Notes: generated from the letters alone by a model not told the origin. A DNA stretch of 64,000 nucleotides from Galbibacter marinus (GCF_000300875.1 NZ_AMSG01000001.1:248001-312000); one strand, 5' to 3'. Counted from the first letter of the stretch, positions 8,967 through 18,369 are shown. Numbers and translations: made by a program.

Positions 8967-10367
8967 ATGCAAAAACAGTATCTTGGATTTTTAAAACCAT
9001 TAAAATCCAGCAATGTGAAAACAAAAAACACCAGAAGAACATTTATTAGGAACTCAGGTCTAGCAGTAGCAGGTCTTGGCATGTCTAACATTATAACTGC
9101 CCAACAGGCCAGTTCCCTCTTTACTAATTTAGCACCTAGCGACCGATTAAATTTTGGTGTCATTGGTTGTAATGGTATGGGATGGGCCAATATGAACGCA
9201 CATCTTAAAATACCTGGAGTCCAATGTGTGGCACTAGCAGATGTGGATCAAAGTGTGTTAGCTAGAAGAGCTGCTGACTTGAAAAAAATGGGCCATAACA
9301 ATAAGGTATCCTTATATAAGGACTATCGCAAACTCTTGGAAAACAAGGACGTCGATGTGGTCATTATAGGAACCCCAGATCACTGGCATTGTTTAAACTT
9401 TGTAGATGCTTGCCAGGCTGGTAAACATGTATATGTTGAAAAACCACTAGCCAACTCCATTGAAGAATGTTCAATCATGGTAGATGCTACTAAGAGATAC
9501 AACACCATCGCACAAGTAGGACAATGGCAGCGTAGTGGTTCACAATATCAACAAGCAGCTGATTATATAGCAACAGGAGCATTGGGTAATATCCGACTAG
9601 TAAAATGTTGGGCCTATCAAGGATGGATGAAACCAGTTCCACCAGTAGCAGATAGTACGCCACCTGAGGGAGTTGATTATAAAATGTGGTTGGGACCTGC
9701 ACCAAAACGTAATTTTAATAAAAATAGATTTCATTTTAATTTTAGATGGTTCTGGGATTATGCGGGTGGACTAATGACCGACTGGGGTGTACATGAAATT
9801 GACATAGCATTAAAAATAATGAATGCCTCTGCTCCAAAATCCATTATGGCTTCAGGGGGGAAATTAGCCTATCCAAATGATGCTTCTGAGACTCCAGACA
9901 CCCTACAAACGGTATTCGAATATGATGACTTTAACCTTTTGTGGGAACACGCCACTGGAATTAATCAAGGAAATTACGGAAGATCAGAAGGAATAGCTTT
10001 TGTAGGTAACAACGGAACACTAGTAGTAGATCGCCAAGGCTGGGAAGTGATGCCAGAGTATGATTATAAGGACGGTAAACGAGAACCTAAAGTATCAGAA
10101 ATTGCACTTACTGAAAAATCAAATGAGGCGCTTGATGATCATGCGCAAAATTTTGTTGATGTGATCAAAGGCAATGAGACCAAGCTACGATGTAGTGTTG
10201 AACAAGGAGCGATCTCTGCAGTGAATGCTCATATGGGAAATATCGCATTTAAGACTGGTGAAAAAATATATTGGGATAGTAAAACAAATCAGTTCAAAGA
10301 TAATGCCTCGGCCAATGAGCTAGTCAAAGCCCATTACCACAATGGCTGGGAATTGCCAAAAATATAA
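8967..10367 (+). CDS. Tat-exported Gfo/Idh/MocA family oxidoreductase
   Basis: 466 residues. The N-terminus carries a twin-arginine signal (NTRRTFIRNSGLAVAGLGM, near residues 21-39), so export in folded, cofactor-loaded form is likely. The Rossmann domain begins NFGVIGCNGMGWAN, a variant of the G-x-G-x-x-G/A NAD(P)-binding motif. The family EKP signature follows (YVEKPLANSIEE), then the alpha/beta substrate domain with WFWDYAGGLMTDWGVHEID, where WGVHEID holds the usual catalytic-region His. Substrate is probably a sugar or cyclitol derivative but cannot be read from sequence. No sugar operon surrounds it. I take the ATG at 8967; an internal start cannot be excluded because the Tat region is preceded by about 20 residues. 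Confidence 0.88.
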   Translation: MQKQYLGFLKPLKSSNVKTKNTRRTFIRNSGLAVAGLGMSNIITAQQASSLFTNLAPSDRLNFGVIGCNGMGWANMNAHLKIPGVQCVALADVDQSVLARRAADLKKMGHNNKVSLYKDYRKLLENKDVDVVIIGTPDHWHCLNFVDACQAGKHVYVEKPLANSIEECSIMVDATKRYNTIAQVGQWQRSGSQYQQAADYIATGALGNIRLVKCWAYQGWMKPVPPVADSTPPEGVDYKMWLGPAPKRNFNKNRFHFNFRWFWDYAGGLMTDWGVHEIDIALKIMNASAPKSIMASGGKLAYPNDASETPDTLQTVFEYDDFNLLWEHATGINQGNYGRSEGIAFVGNNGTLVVDRQGWEVMPEYDYKDGKREPKVSEIALTEKSNEALDDHAQNFVDVIKGNETKLRCSVEQGAISAVNAHMGNIAFKTGEKIYWDSKTNQFKDNASANELVKAHYHNGWELPKI

Positions 10368-10412
10368 TCTGCTTTTAAGAGCAATAACATTTAAATAATT
10401 CAATAAAAACCA

Positions 10413-10451
10413 AAACGGCAGTACTTCTATAAAAGTGAGATACTGCCGTTT
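10413..10451. terminator. terminator hairpin between the oxidoreductase gene and the C1 peptidase pseudogene
   Basis: Perfect 11-bp inverted repeat (AAACGGCAGTA at 10413-10423 with TACTGCCGTTT at 10441-10451). The T-rich tail is better on the minus strand, so it may originally have ended the now-decayed minus-strand peptidase gene while also serving the plus-strand gene. Confidence 0.65.
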
Positions 10452-10469
10452 ACTATAAACAAATGCGTT

Positions 10470-11237
10470 TTATCCTTTTAATATATCATTAGGTACTGCC
10501 TCCTTATTAAGGAATAAAGAATTGGTTTTTAATAGGATATGGTTTTTTGTCACATACAAATATCCTTGGTGATCGTTCCCTGTTCCCCAGGAGTTCTTCA
10601 CGATATAGTACTTTTTATTATTCTGATCCTTTCCCCTTTCCAACAATCTGCATCGCATGATCATCAGTTGTGGAATAGTTGTGAAAAGCTTGTTTCTCAT
10701 GGCTTCACTAATTTCCATCTCTACTTTAGGCCCATTAAACATAGTTTTCGGTCCTCATCGCTCATATCTTTGTAAAGCAATTCTGGAACATAGGCAATAC
10801 CGTTTTTCCAACTAAAATGTTTTCGCTCACATCTGCTGCCCATCCAACGGTGTAGCCATGATCCAGAGCACTTTCAATGACACTTATAAAGTCATTCATG
10901 CTTACATTATAAGCATAATCAAAGCTCCAATTGTCAGGAACTGGGATGAATACTTCCTAATACACCGGTTCATGAGCTAAGGCTACCTATTCTACAAAGG
11001 ATTCCGCCTTTACCCCAACAACCTCTTGTGCGAAAGTTTTAGGAGTATAGGTTTTTCCTTGATACTCAAAAGATTCTGGAACAGTGCCTAAGTAGCTATC
11101 TAAAATAGCGGTAAAAGCAGTAAGCCAATTTGGGCCGCAAGTGAGGTGTTATTTTCCAATGCTTTAATGAGGTTAACTTGAGCATGTACCCCAAAAGTCA
11201 GCAAGGCCATACCTGCTGCAATACATATTTTTTTAAT
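10470..11237 (-). pseudogene. decayed C1 (papain/PepC-like) peptidase gene
   Basis: Reading the minus strand across frames gives pieces of a secreted C1-family peptidase. They are a signal peptide remnant (KKICIAAGMALLTFGVHAQ, with its ATG apparently changed to ATT at 11237), then PESFEYQGKTYTPKTFAQE, FIPVPDNWSFDYAYNVSMND and HGYTVGWAADVSE. After these come DDHAMQIVG, which holds the catalytic His, and KDQNNKKYYIVKNSWGTG, which holds the catalytic Asn. These pieces lie in several frames. There are in-frame TAG codons after SFVE and after EPVY, and frameshifts near VSE, near KLF and before KDQNN. The segment that should contain the catalytic Cys is missing between the signal remnant and LTAFTAILDSYLG. 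This is clearly a dead gene; the 3' part at 10470-10742 still looks like an open frame. Confidence 0.85.
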
Positions 11238-11520
11238 TTTATGATGTTTAATTTAACGGGTCCAATGTGTAAAAATATAACAAAAGCCATTCTTAAAATT
11301 ATATTTAAATTTTTTGTAGTGATTTTCCCCAGTTATTCACCCTTCAGGATTTTGTTGTTGTAAATAAAAATTTCCACAAAATAACCTTCCAAATACCTGA
11401 ATTAGCAACGTTAAAACTTTTTAGATTCTCCTTGATATGGATCAAAACAAGTAACAACAATGCCAAACAAATTGTATTTTTAACTTCTAATGGTTATACT
11501 TATAATATAATACACTATAA
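11238..11520. other. non-coding gap upstream of the DUF4175 gene
   Basis: AT-rich DNA of about 280 bp. It should hold the promoter of the DUF4175-ybeY unit and the dead promoter of the pseudogene. I see no exact TAnnTTTG element, RNA gene or convincing ORF. Confidence 0.4.
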
Positions 11521-14500
11521 ATGAGCATATTAAATGAAATACACCATAAATTAGCCTTGTTTTTACGCAAGTACTATTCCAATGAACTGCTTAAAGGGCT
11601 CTTTCTCTTTATTAGTGTTGGGTTGTTGTATTTTATAGGCATCGTTCTACTTGAGTATTTCTTATGGCTGAGCACATCCTCCCGGAGGGTACTTTTTTGG
11701 GCTTTTGTAGCAATTGAAGTGCTTTTGTTTATAAAATTTATTTGCATTCCATTATTGTATTTATTTAGGCTTCGCAAAGGCATCGACCATAAAGAAGCCT
11801 CCAAAATTATTGGAAATCACTTCCCTTCGGTGGGTGATAAACTTTTAAATTTTCTACAACTTTCAAAGGACAAAACCCAGTCCGATTTATTGCTAGCCAG
11901 TATTGAGCAAAAAGGAAATGATCTTAAGCCAATCCCTTTTCAAATGGCTATAAGTTATAAGAGAAATTTAAAGTATGCTTATTATGCTGCGATCCCAGTT
12001 GTATTAATTCTATTGGTTACAATAATTGGAAAGATGAATCTTTTTACCGATAGCTATAAGCGCGTGGTGGACTACCAAACTGCTTACGCCCCACCAGCTC
12101 CTTTTGAGTTTCTAATTACAAATGATTCCCTTAAAACACTTAAAGGGAAATCTTTTACTCTAGAGGTAGAAACCCAAGGCAGTCGTGTGCCTGAAGACAT
12201 TCAAATAGTTATTGGGGAAAATAGATTTTTTATGGAAAAATCAAGTACAACAATCCATCAGTATACCTTTGTGCAACCTATTGAGGACATTGAATTTCAA
12301 CTGCAAGCAACAGGAGTAAATTCAATTCCCTACCAGCTAAAAGTTATACCAACTCCGAGTCTTCTTTCCTTTGAAATGACCTTAAATTATCCCAATTATA
12401 CAGGAAAATCGACAGACACTTTAAAAAGTACAGGAAATGCTACCATCCTTGAAGGCACTGAGATTCACTGGGTATTTAATTCAGAGAACACCGACAAAAT
12501 TTCCATGGCACTTTTAGACAGCACCCATGTGTTATCAAAATCCCAGCAGCAGTTTTCTTTAAAAAAACGCATCTATGACAATACTTCCTATAGCGTTGCT
12601 ACAAGCAACGATTATTTGATCGATTATGAAAAGCTTAATTTCAACCTCGAAGTTATAAAAGATCAATATCCTACAATTACCGTTAAGGAGCATATAGATA
12701 GCAGCGCGGTTAACAGAAAAATATACACTGGTTCGCTTAGTGATGATTATGGAATAACAAAATTAGAAATTTTCTATAAAGCCACTGATAGTGATAGTCT
12801 ACTTAAAAGGAATATTCCTATAATCGGTCAAACCGTGGATCGTTTTGTCTATGAATTTCCAACAGGTTTAACATTAAAAGAATCTGTCGACTACCAATAC
12901 TATTTCCAAGTAACAGATAACGATGCCATAAGAGGTGGGAAAGTTTCTAAAAGTCAACAATTTCACTATAGAAAATTAAGCCATAGTGAATTGCAGCAAG
13001 AGCAACTTAAAAATCAAAAACAAACCATACAGCAACTCCAAAACACTTTCGAGCAGTCTGAAGAACAAAAACAACAGCTCAATGAAATAAATGCCATAAA
13101 CAAACAAAAAAATCAACTAAATTTTAATGATAAAAAAAAGATAGATCAATTCTTATCACGGCAGCTTGAACAAAACCAAATGATGGAAAAATTTCAGAAC
13201 AAACTGATTGAAAACCTAAGTGAATTTCAGAAAACAAATAAAGAGAAATCCCAATTCAATGATCTTCTTAAAGAGCGTCTAGAGCGAAGACAAAAGCAAC
13301 TTGAAGAAAATGAAAAGATGATGGAGGAGCTTTCTAAACTCGCAGATAAAATCAAGAAAGAGGAATTCAGTAAGCGGTTGGAAGATATGGCCAAAAACCA
13401 GAATAACAACAGTAGAAGTCTAGAACAAATCTTAGAATTAACCAAACGTTATTATGTTCAAGCCAAGGCAGAAAAATTAAAAAATGACATTCTTTCCTTA
13501 TCTGAAAGGCAATCGGAATTGGCTAAAAAAGAAAATAGCAGTAGTGATGATCAACAAAGATTAAACGCTGAATTTGATAAAATACAACAAGAATTAGAAC
13601 TTTTAGAAAAGGAAAACAAGCTGCTAAAAAAACCTATGGATCTAACAAGGGACGAGCCCATGGAAGAGCAAATTAAGCAGCAACAAAAACAAGCGAAAGA
13701 GAAGTTAGACCAGGGCGCTTCAAAAACAGATGCAAAAAATCACCAGAAAAAGGCAGCCGAAAAATTACAACAACTAGGATCGCAGATGAAAAACCAAATG
13801 CAATCTGGTTCACAAGAGAGTTTACAAGAAGACGCCGATATGTTACGGCAAATTTTAGATAACCTAGTACTGTTTTCATTAAAGCAAGAAAGCCTAATGC
13901 AGCGCATTGGAGTGTTAAAGGAAAGTAACACAAACCTTTCGGTATATTTAAAGGAGCAGAACGATTTAAAATCAGTATTTGAGCATGTAGATGACAGTCT
14001 ATTTACTTTATCATTACGCCAACCAAAGTTAACTGAGCAGATTAATAAAGATGTAAATGATGTTTACTATAACATCGATAAATCTTTGGAAGAGTTTGCT
14101 GAGAATCAAACATACCAAGGAGTATCCTATCAACAATATGCGCTCACAGCAACGAATTCATTAGCTGATTTTTTGAGCAACATTTTGGATAATATGCAAG
14201 AAAGTTTATCGATGGGCTCTGGGGAGGGTACAAAGGATTTTCAATTACCAGATATCATTCAGTCGCAAGAACAATTAAATAAATCCATGCAGGATGCTAT
14301 GGGTAAGCAACAAGAAAATAAACAAAATGACAACAAAGGAGAACCCTCTCAAGGTGAAAATGGGGAAGAAATGTCAGAAAAACTGTTTGAGATTTACAAA
14401 GAACAACAATTTCTAAGAAATGCTTTGGAAGGACAAATGGATAAACTTCAAAACCCTTCAGATAAACTCAACACTAAAAAAGCCATTGAAGAAATGAAGC

Positions 14501-14787
14501 AATTAGAAAATGATTTGATTGAAAAAGGTTTTACGCGAGATAATGAGCAAAAAATGCTTCAACTCCAACATCAATTATTAAAACTAGAAAACGCTGCCAT
14601 GCAGCAAGGGGAAAAACCAGAGCGTGAGAGTACTACTAATGATCAAAATTTTACAAATCCTATAGAAAACCTAAATCCTGATATTCAACAATATTTAAAT
14701 GAAGTTGAAATATTAAATAGACAAAGCTTACCTTTGCGGCAAATTTATAAAGAGAAGGTAAATACTTATTTTAAAACCGATGATTAA
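11521..14787 (+). CDS. DUF4175-type membrane-anchored coiled-coil protein
   Basis: 1088 residues. The N-terminus has two transmembrane helices (about 25-50 and 55-82) and a third near 150-170, followed by beta-rich extracytoplasmic domains to about residue 480. From about 490 to the end it is very rich in Gln, Glu, Lys and Asn with long heptad-like helices (for example LKNQKQTIQQLQNTFEQSEE), so an extended coiled coil is likely. The architecture and position match the DUF4175 family protein that precedes ybeY and mnmG in flavobacteria. Its stop overlaps the ybeY start by 8 nt, implying translational coupling. Function is unknown; a large envelope-spanning scaffold is a reasonable guess. Confidence 0.78.
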   Translation: MSILNEIHHKLALFLRKYYSNELLKGLFLFISVGLLYFIGIVLLEYFLWLSTSSRRVLFWAFVAIEVLLFIKFICIPLLYLFRLRKGIDHKEASKIIGNHFPSVGDKLLNFLQLSKDKTQSDLLLASIEQKGNDLKPIPFQMAISYKRNLKYAYYAAIPVVLILLVTIIGKMNLFTDSYKRVVDYQTAYAPPAPFEFLITNDSLKTLKGKSFTLEVETQGSRVPEDIQIVIGENRFFMEKSSTTIHQYTFVQPIEDIEFQLQATGVNSIPYQLKVIPTPSLLSFEMTLNYPNYTGKSTDTLKSTGNATILEGTEIHWVFNSENTDKISMALLDSTHVLSKSQQQFSLKKRIYDNTSYSVATSNDYLIDYEKLNFNLEVIKDQYPTITVKEHIDSSAVNRKIYTGSLSDDYGITKLEIFYKATDSDSLLKRNIPIIGQTVDRFVYEFPTGLTLKESVDYQYYFQVTDNDAIRGGKVSKSQQFHYRKLSHSELQQEQLKNQKQTIQQLQNTFEQSEEQKQQLNEINAINKQKNQLNFNDKKKIDQFLSRQLEQNQMMEKFQNKLIENLSEFQKTNKEKSQFNDLLKERLERRQKQLEENEKMMEELSKLADKIKKEEFSKRLEDMAKNQNNNSRSLEQILELTKRYYVQAKAEKLKNDILSLSERQSELAKKENSSSDDQQRLNAEFDKIQQELELLEKENKLLKKPMDLTRDEPMEEQIKQQQKQAKEKLDQGASKTDAKNHQKKAAEKLQQLGSQMKNQMQSGSQESLQEDADMLRQILDNLVLFSLKQESLMQRIGVLKESNTNLSVYLKEQNDLKSVFEHVDDSLFTLSLRQPKLTEQINKDVNDVYYNIDKSLEEFAENQTYQGVSYQQYALTATNSLADFLSNILDNMQESLSMGSGEGTKDFQLPDIIQSQEQLNKSMQDAMGKQQENKQNDNKGEPSQGENGEEMSEKLFEIYKEQQFLRNALEGQMDKLQNPSDKLNTKKAIEEMKQLENDLIEKGFTRDNEQKMLQLQHQLLKLENAAMQQGEKPERESTTNDQNFTNPIENLNPDIQQYLNEVEILNRQSLPLRQIYKEKVNTYFKTDD

Positions 14788-15190
14788 TTTTCATTATGAA
14801 ACAGATTTTCTTATTGATAACCCTGCGCAATATAGCAGCTGGATAGAAAACATCATTTCGTCAGAATCTAAAAACTGTGGTGAAGTGAATTATATCTTTT
14901 GTGATGATAATTATCTTTTTAAAATAAATGTTGAATACCTAGATCATGACACACTTACAGATATCATTAGTTTTGATTATTCTGATCACACCACCATTCA
15001 AGGTGATATTTTCATTTCCATTGAGCGAGTAAGAGAAAATGCTAAAGAATATAACGTATCCTTAGAGAATGAACTTCGAAGAGTTATGGCGCATGGCATC
15101 TTACATTACTGTGGATATAAAGATAAAACCGAAGAAGATAGTAAATTAATGCGACAAAAAGAAGAAGAAAAAATCGCCTTATTTAAATAG
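14780..15190 (+). CDS. ybeY: endoribonuclease YbeY, rRNA maturation factor
   Basis: 136 residues, normal for Bacteroidota YbeY, which matures the 16S rRNA 3' end and takes part in ribosome quality control. The metal-binding motif is visible as MAHGILHYCGYKDKTEED (HGxLHxxGY). The third metal ligand, His in most bacteria (GYDH), appears as the Bacteroidota-style GYKDKT variant. The N-terminal part contains LTDIISFDYSD, matching the family TDVLSFP-like motif. It overlaps the DUF4175 gene by 8 nt and is followed by a parS sequence and mnmG. Confidence 0.92.
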   Translation: MINFHYETDFLIDNPAQYSSWIENIISSESKNCGEVNYIFCDDNYLFKINVEYLDHDTLTDIISFDYSDHTTIQGDIFISIERVRENAKEYNVSLENELRRVMAHGILHYCGYKDKTEEDSKLMRQKEEEKIALFK

Positions 15191-15231
15191 ACTCCCCGAT
15201 CAATCCCACAAATAACAAGGATTTTCCCTGC

Positions 15232-15247
15232 TGTTTCACGTGGAACA
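15232..15247. promoter_or_regulatory. parS chromosome-partitioning site (exact consensus)
   Basis: The 16-mer TGTTTCACGTGGAACA is the exact reverse complement of the Bacillus parS sequence TGTTCCACGTGAAACA, to which ParB/Spo0J binds. An exact 16-base hit is very unlikely by chance in 64 kb (about 3 in 100,000 assuming equal base frequencies). It lies between ybeY and mnmG. parS sites cluster near the replication origin in most bacteria, and mnmG (gidA) is a classic origin-proximal gene. No parB is in the window. Confidence 0.85.
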
Positions 15248-15356
15248 ATAAAATTTACAAATTCAGAACATATAAGATCCTATGTATGATTCATGGGATA
15301 CTGTTCTAAATTTCGTTTTTTTGCAAAATAAATTGAATAGATAAAAACCCAAATTT

Positions 15357-17228
15357 ATGTTTGATAAACAATATGATGTAATTGTTGTAGGTGCTGGCCA
15401 TGCTGGTTCTGAAGCTGCAGCTGCTTCAGCCAATATGGGAGCAAGTACGTTATTAGTAACAATGAACCTTCAAAATATTGCACAAATGTCTTGTAATCCC
15501 GCTATGGGAGGAATTGCAAAAGGACAAATTGTACGAGAAATTGATGCCATGGGTGGATATTCTGGAATAGTTACTGATAAAACAGCCATACAATTTAAAA
15601 TGCTCAACAAATCAAAAGGTCCTGCAATGTGGTCTCCAAGAGCACAGAGTGATCGTATGCGTTTTGCAGAACAATGGCGATTAATGTTAGAGCAAACTCC
15701 TAACGTAGATTTCTACCAGGAAATGGTTTCTGGTTTAATTATAAACAATGGTGTTATAAAAGGAGTACGTACTTCCTTAGGAATAGAGATCAGATCTAAA
15801 GCTGTAGTTCTAACTAATGGGACGTTTTTAAATGGTTTAATTCATATTGGAGACAAACAATTTGGAGGTGGACGCGCAGGAGAAAAAGCCGCAACAGGTA
15901 TAACAGAGGATCTAATAAAATGTGGATTTGAATCTGGAAGAATGAAGACTGGAACTCCACCTAGAGTTGATGGAAGATCATTAGATTTTAGCAAAATGAC
16001 CGTTCAACCAGGTGATGAAAACCCTGATAAGTTTTCTTATTCAAATGTTACAAAACCATTGGAGCATCAAAGGGATTGTCATATGACTTACACCAGTGGT
16101 AAAGTACATGATCTATTAAGAGAAGGCTTCGATCGCTCTCCTATGTTTAATGGTAGAATAAAAAGTATAGGTCCTCGATACTGCCCTTCAATTGAAGATA
16201 AAATAAACAGATTTGCAGATAAAGATCGTCATCAAATCTTTGTTGAGCCAGAAGGGTGGGACACGGTTGAATACTATGTAAATGGATTTTCTACTTCCTT
16301 ACCAGAGGAAGTCCAATTTAAAGCTTTACGATCAGTAGAAGGTTTTGAAAATGTAAAGTTTTTTAGACCTGGTTACGCCATCGAATATGACTACTTCCCT
16401 CCTACGCAATTAAAGCATACATTAGAAACAAAGCTTATAGAAGGATTGTACTTTGCTGGTCAAATTAATGGAACAACAGGTTATGAAGAAGCGGCTTCTC
16501 AAGGACTAATGGCTGGTATAAATGCTGCCTTAAAAGTACAGGAGAAATCAGAATTTATACTTAAGAGAAATGAAGCTTATATTGGAGTTCTAATAGATGA
16601 TCTAATAACAAAGGGCACAGAAGAACCTTATCGTATGTTCACCTCCAGAGCAGAATATAGAACCTTACTAAGACAAGATAACGCAGATTTACGTCTTACT
16701 CCAATGAGCCATGAAATTGGATTAGCATCTCTAGAAAGATTGAAACGTATGGAGGAAAAACAAAAAGCATCCGATGCCTTTGTTCAGTTTTTCAGAGATA
16801 CTAGTGTAAAGCCAGAGGTAATAAATCCTATATTGGAATCTGTAGATTCTTCGACCATGAAACAATCTGATAAGATGTTTAAAATCTTTGCAAGACCTAA
16901 TATTACCTTAGAGTATTTAAGAAAAATTGATAGTGTTAAAAAATACATCGAAGAGAATAATTTGGATACCGAAGTATTAGAACAAACAGAGATTCAAGTA
17001 AAATATTCAGGCTACATTGATAAAGAAAAAAACAATGCAGACAAACTAAATCGTTTAGAAGAAATAAAAATTCCAGAGCAATTTAACTACGATAATTTAA
17101 AATCCTTATCCTTTGAGGCTAAAGAAAAATTAAAAAAGATTCGGCCAACAACCCTATCTCAAGCTTCAAGAATAAGCGGAGTTTCACCAAGTGATATTAG
17201 CGTAATGCTTGTCCATATGGGCAGATAA
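15357..17228 (+). CDS. mnmG: tRNA uridine-5-carboxymethylaminomethyl modification enzyme MnmG (GidA)
   Basis: 623 residues, full length. MnmG with MnmE installs the cmnm5 group at U34 of certain tRNAs, using FAD and NADH. The FAD-binding motif VVGAGHAGSEAA has its GxGxxG at residues 12-17, followed by the family signature SCNPAMGGIAKGQIVREIDAMGG and later GQINGTTGYEEAASQG. The C-terminal helical domain (about 540-623) that contacts MnmE is present. It is preceded by an exact parS site and followed by a terminator palindrome that itself resembles parS. Confidence 0.97.
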   Translation: MFDKQYDVIVVGAGHAGSEAAAASANMGASTLLVTMNLQNIAQMSCNPAMGGIAKGQIVREIDAMGGYSGIVTDKTAIQFKMLNKSKGPAMWSPRAQSDRMRFAEQWRLMLEQTPNVDFYQEMVSGLIINNGVIKGVRTSLGIEIRSKAVVLTNGTFLNGLIHIGDKQFGGGRAGEKAATGITEDLIKCGFESGRMKTGTPPRVDGRSLDFSKMTVQPGDENPDKFSYSNVTKPLEHQRDCHMTYTSGKVHDLLREGFDRSPMFNGRIKSIGPRYCPSIEDKINRFADKDRHQIFVEPEGWDTVEYYVNGFSTSLPEEVQFKALRSVEGFENVKFFRPGYAIEYDYFPPTQLKHTLETKLIEGLYFAGQINGTTGYEEAASQGLMAGINAALKVQEKSEFILKRNEAYIGVLIDDLITKGTEEPYRMFTSRAEYRTLLRQDNADLRLTPMSHEIGLASLERLKRMEEKQKASDAFVQFFRDTSVKPEVINPILESVDSSTMKQSDKMFKIFARPNITLEYLRKIDSVKKYIEENNLDTEVLEQTEIQVKYSGYIDKEKNNADKLNRLEEIKIPEQFNYDNLKSLSFEAKEKLKKIRPTTLSQASRISGVSPSDISVMLVHMGR

Positions 17229-17232
17229 TTTT

Positions 17233-17256
17233 AAAGGGTTCCACGTGGAACCCTTT
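17233..17256 (+). terminator. mnmG terminator palindrome containing a parS-like core
   Basis: A perfect 24-bp palindrome (12-nt arms, no spacer, centre between 17244 and 17245) followed by a T-rich tail, 4 nt after the mnmG stop. Its central 16 bases, GGTTCCACGTGGAACC (17237-17252), match the symmetric parS form TGTTCCACGTGGAACA at 14 of 16 positions; only the outermost bases differ. Terminator function is likely; ParB binding is a hypothesis. Confidence 0.75.
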
Positions 17257-17292
17257 TTATTTTTTATATACTATCTTGCGTATTTTTAAATT

Positions 17293-18141
17293 ATGGTAGA
17301 GTATCCCACACATATTATTTGTAAAGATCATCTGGTAAGCGGTGAAGAATTTCATATTAAAGAAACACCTATTAAGGGTGTTTTAAAAACTTATCCAACA
17401 CCTGATAAGAACAAAATTGGATACTATTATGAAAGTAATTCGTATATATCGCACACAGATTCTAAGGATAATTTTATTGATAAAATTTATCAGTTCGTAA
17501 AAAACTATGCAATAAAAAGCAAGTATAAAACCATACTAAAACTTAAACCGAATACCAAGAAACTATTAGACATAGGAAGTGGAACGGGGGACTTTTTGAG
17601 TGCTTCTAAAAACTATAATATAAGTTCAACAGGGACTGAACCAAACGAACATGCGAGGAAATTATCCAAAGCAAAAGGAAATAACGTAGTTAAAGAACTT
17701 GAAGAATTAAAGGGTGATAAATTTGATGTTATAACTCTATGGCATGTATTAGAACATGTTTATGAACCATCGGCTTATTTAAAAAAAATAGACGCGCTTT
17801 TAAACAAAGATGGTATTTTACTCATTGCCGTTCCAAACTATAATTCATCCGACGCCAAACATTATAAAAACTATTGGGCTGCTTATGATGTTCCTCGACA
17901 TCTTTGGCACTTTAGTAAAACAGGAATGAAAGAATTGCTGGAGAAACAGAATTTTAAAATAACAAAATACAAGGCCCTACCCTTTGATTCATTTTATGTA
18001 AGTTTATTATCAGAGGAAAATAAAAGTGGTAGAAAAAATTTGGTAAAAGCATTCTCTATTGGCCTTCTTTCTAATTTAAAGGCTAAAAGCACCAGCGAGT
18101 ACTCCTCAATCCTCTATATAGCTAAAAAAAATACCAAATAA
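17293..18141 (+). CDS. class I SAM-dependent methyltransferase
   Basis: 282 residues. Motif I of the Rossmann methyltransferase fold is LLDIGSGTGDFL (about 97-108), followed by the acidic strand-2 motif TGTEPNE and motif IV-like VITLWHVLEHVYEP, the pattern of the Methyltransf_23 group. An 80-residue N-terminal segment with ICKDH and YYESNSYISH precedes the fold, as in many flavobacterial homologues often found behind mnmG. Substrate cannot be told from sequence. It begins 37 nt after the mnmG terminator, so read-through or its own promoter is possible. A short hairpin (AACGCT at 18140-18145 with AGCGTT at 18152-18157) may end transcription. Confidence 0.82.
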   Translation: MVEYPTHIICKDHLVSGEEFHIKETPIKGVLKTYPTPDKNKIGYYYESNSYISHTDSKDNFIDKIYQFVKNYAIKSKYKTILKLKPNTKKLLDIGSGTGDFLSASKNYNISSTGTEPNEHARKLSKAKGNNVVKELEELKGDKFDVITLWHVLEHVYEPSAYLKKIDALLNKDGILLIAVPNYNSSDAKHYKNYWAAYDVPRHLWHFSKTGMKELLEKQNFKITKYKALPFDSFYVSLLSEENKSGRKNLVKAFSIGLLSNLKAKSTSEYSSILYIAKKNTK

Positions 18142-18333
18142 CGCTTTATAGAGCGTTTAAAGGGCTATAATCTAATAAGCTTAACATACTTATAGAAAGA
18201 AAATTAAAACGCCGTAAACAGCTTTATATAAACTCAATTTTAATAATTAAAACTTATTTATAAATTAATAACTATAAATTATAGTAATACCAATAATTTT
18301 CAGCTTCTAAATCAAAAATTCGAGTTACTTTTC

Positions 18334-18341
18334 TATTTTTG
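18334..18341 (+). promoter_or_regulatory. candidate -7 promoter element (TATTTTTG) of the OmpH-like gene
   Basis: Exact TAnnTTTG match 28 nt before the ATG at 18370, within a 228-nt AT-rich gap (18142-18369) that shows nothing else. Confidence 0.45.
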
Positions 18342-18369
18342 CTATCAACATAAAATTTAAATAAAAACC

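Noticed and set aside
11178-11363. Plus-strand 61-codon frame over the 5' end of the peptidase pseudogene
   Set aside because: It is antisense to recognisable peptidase remnants and runs into non-coding DNA, with no domain.
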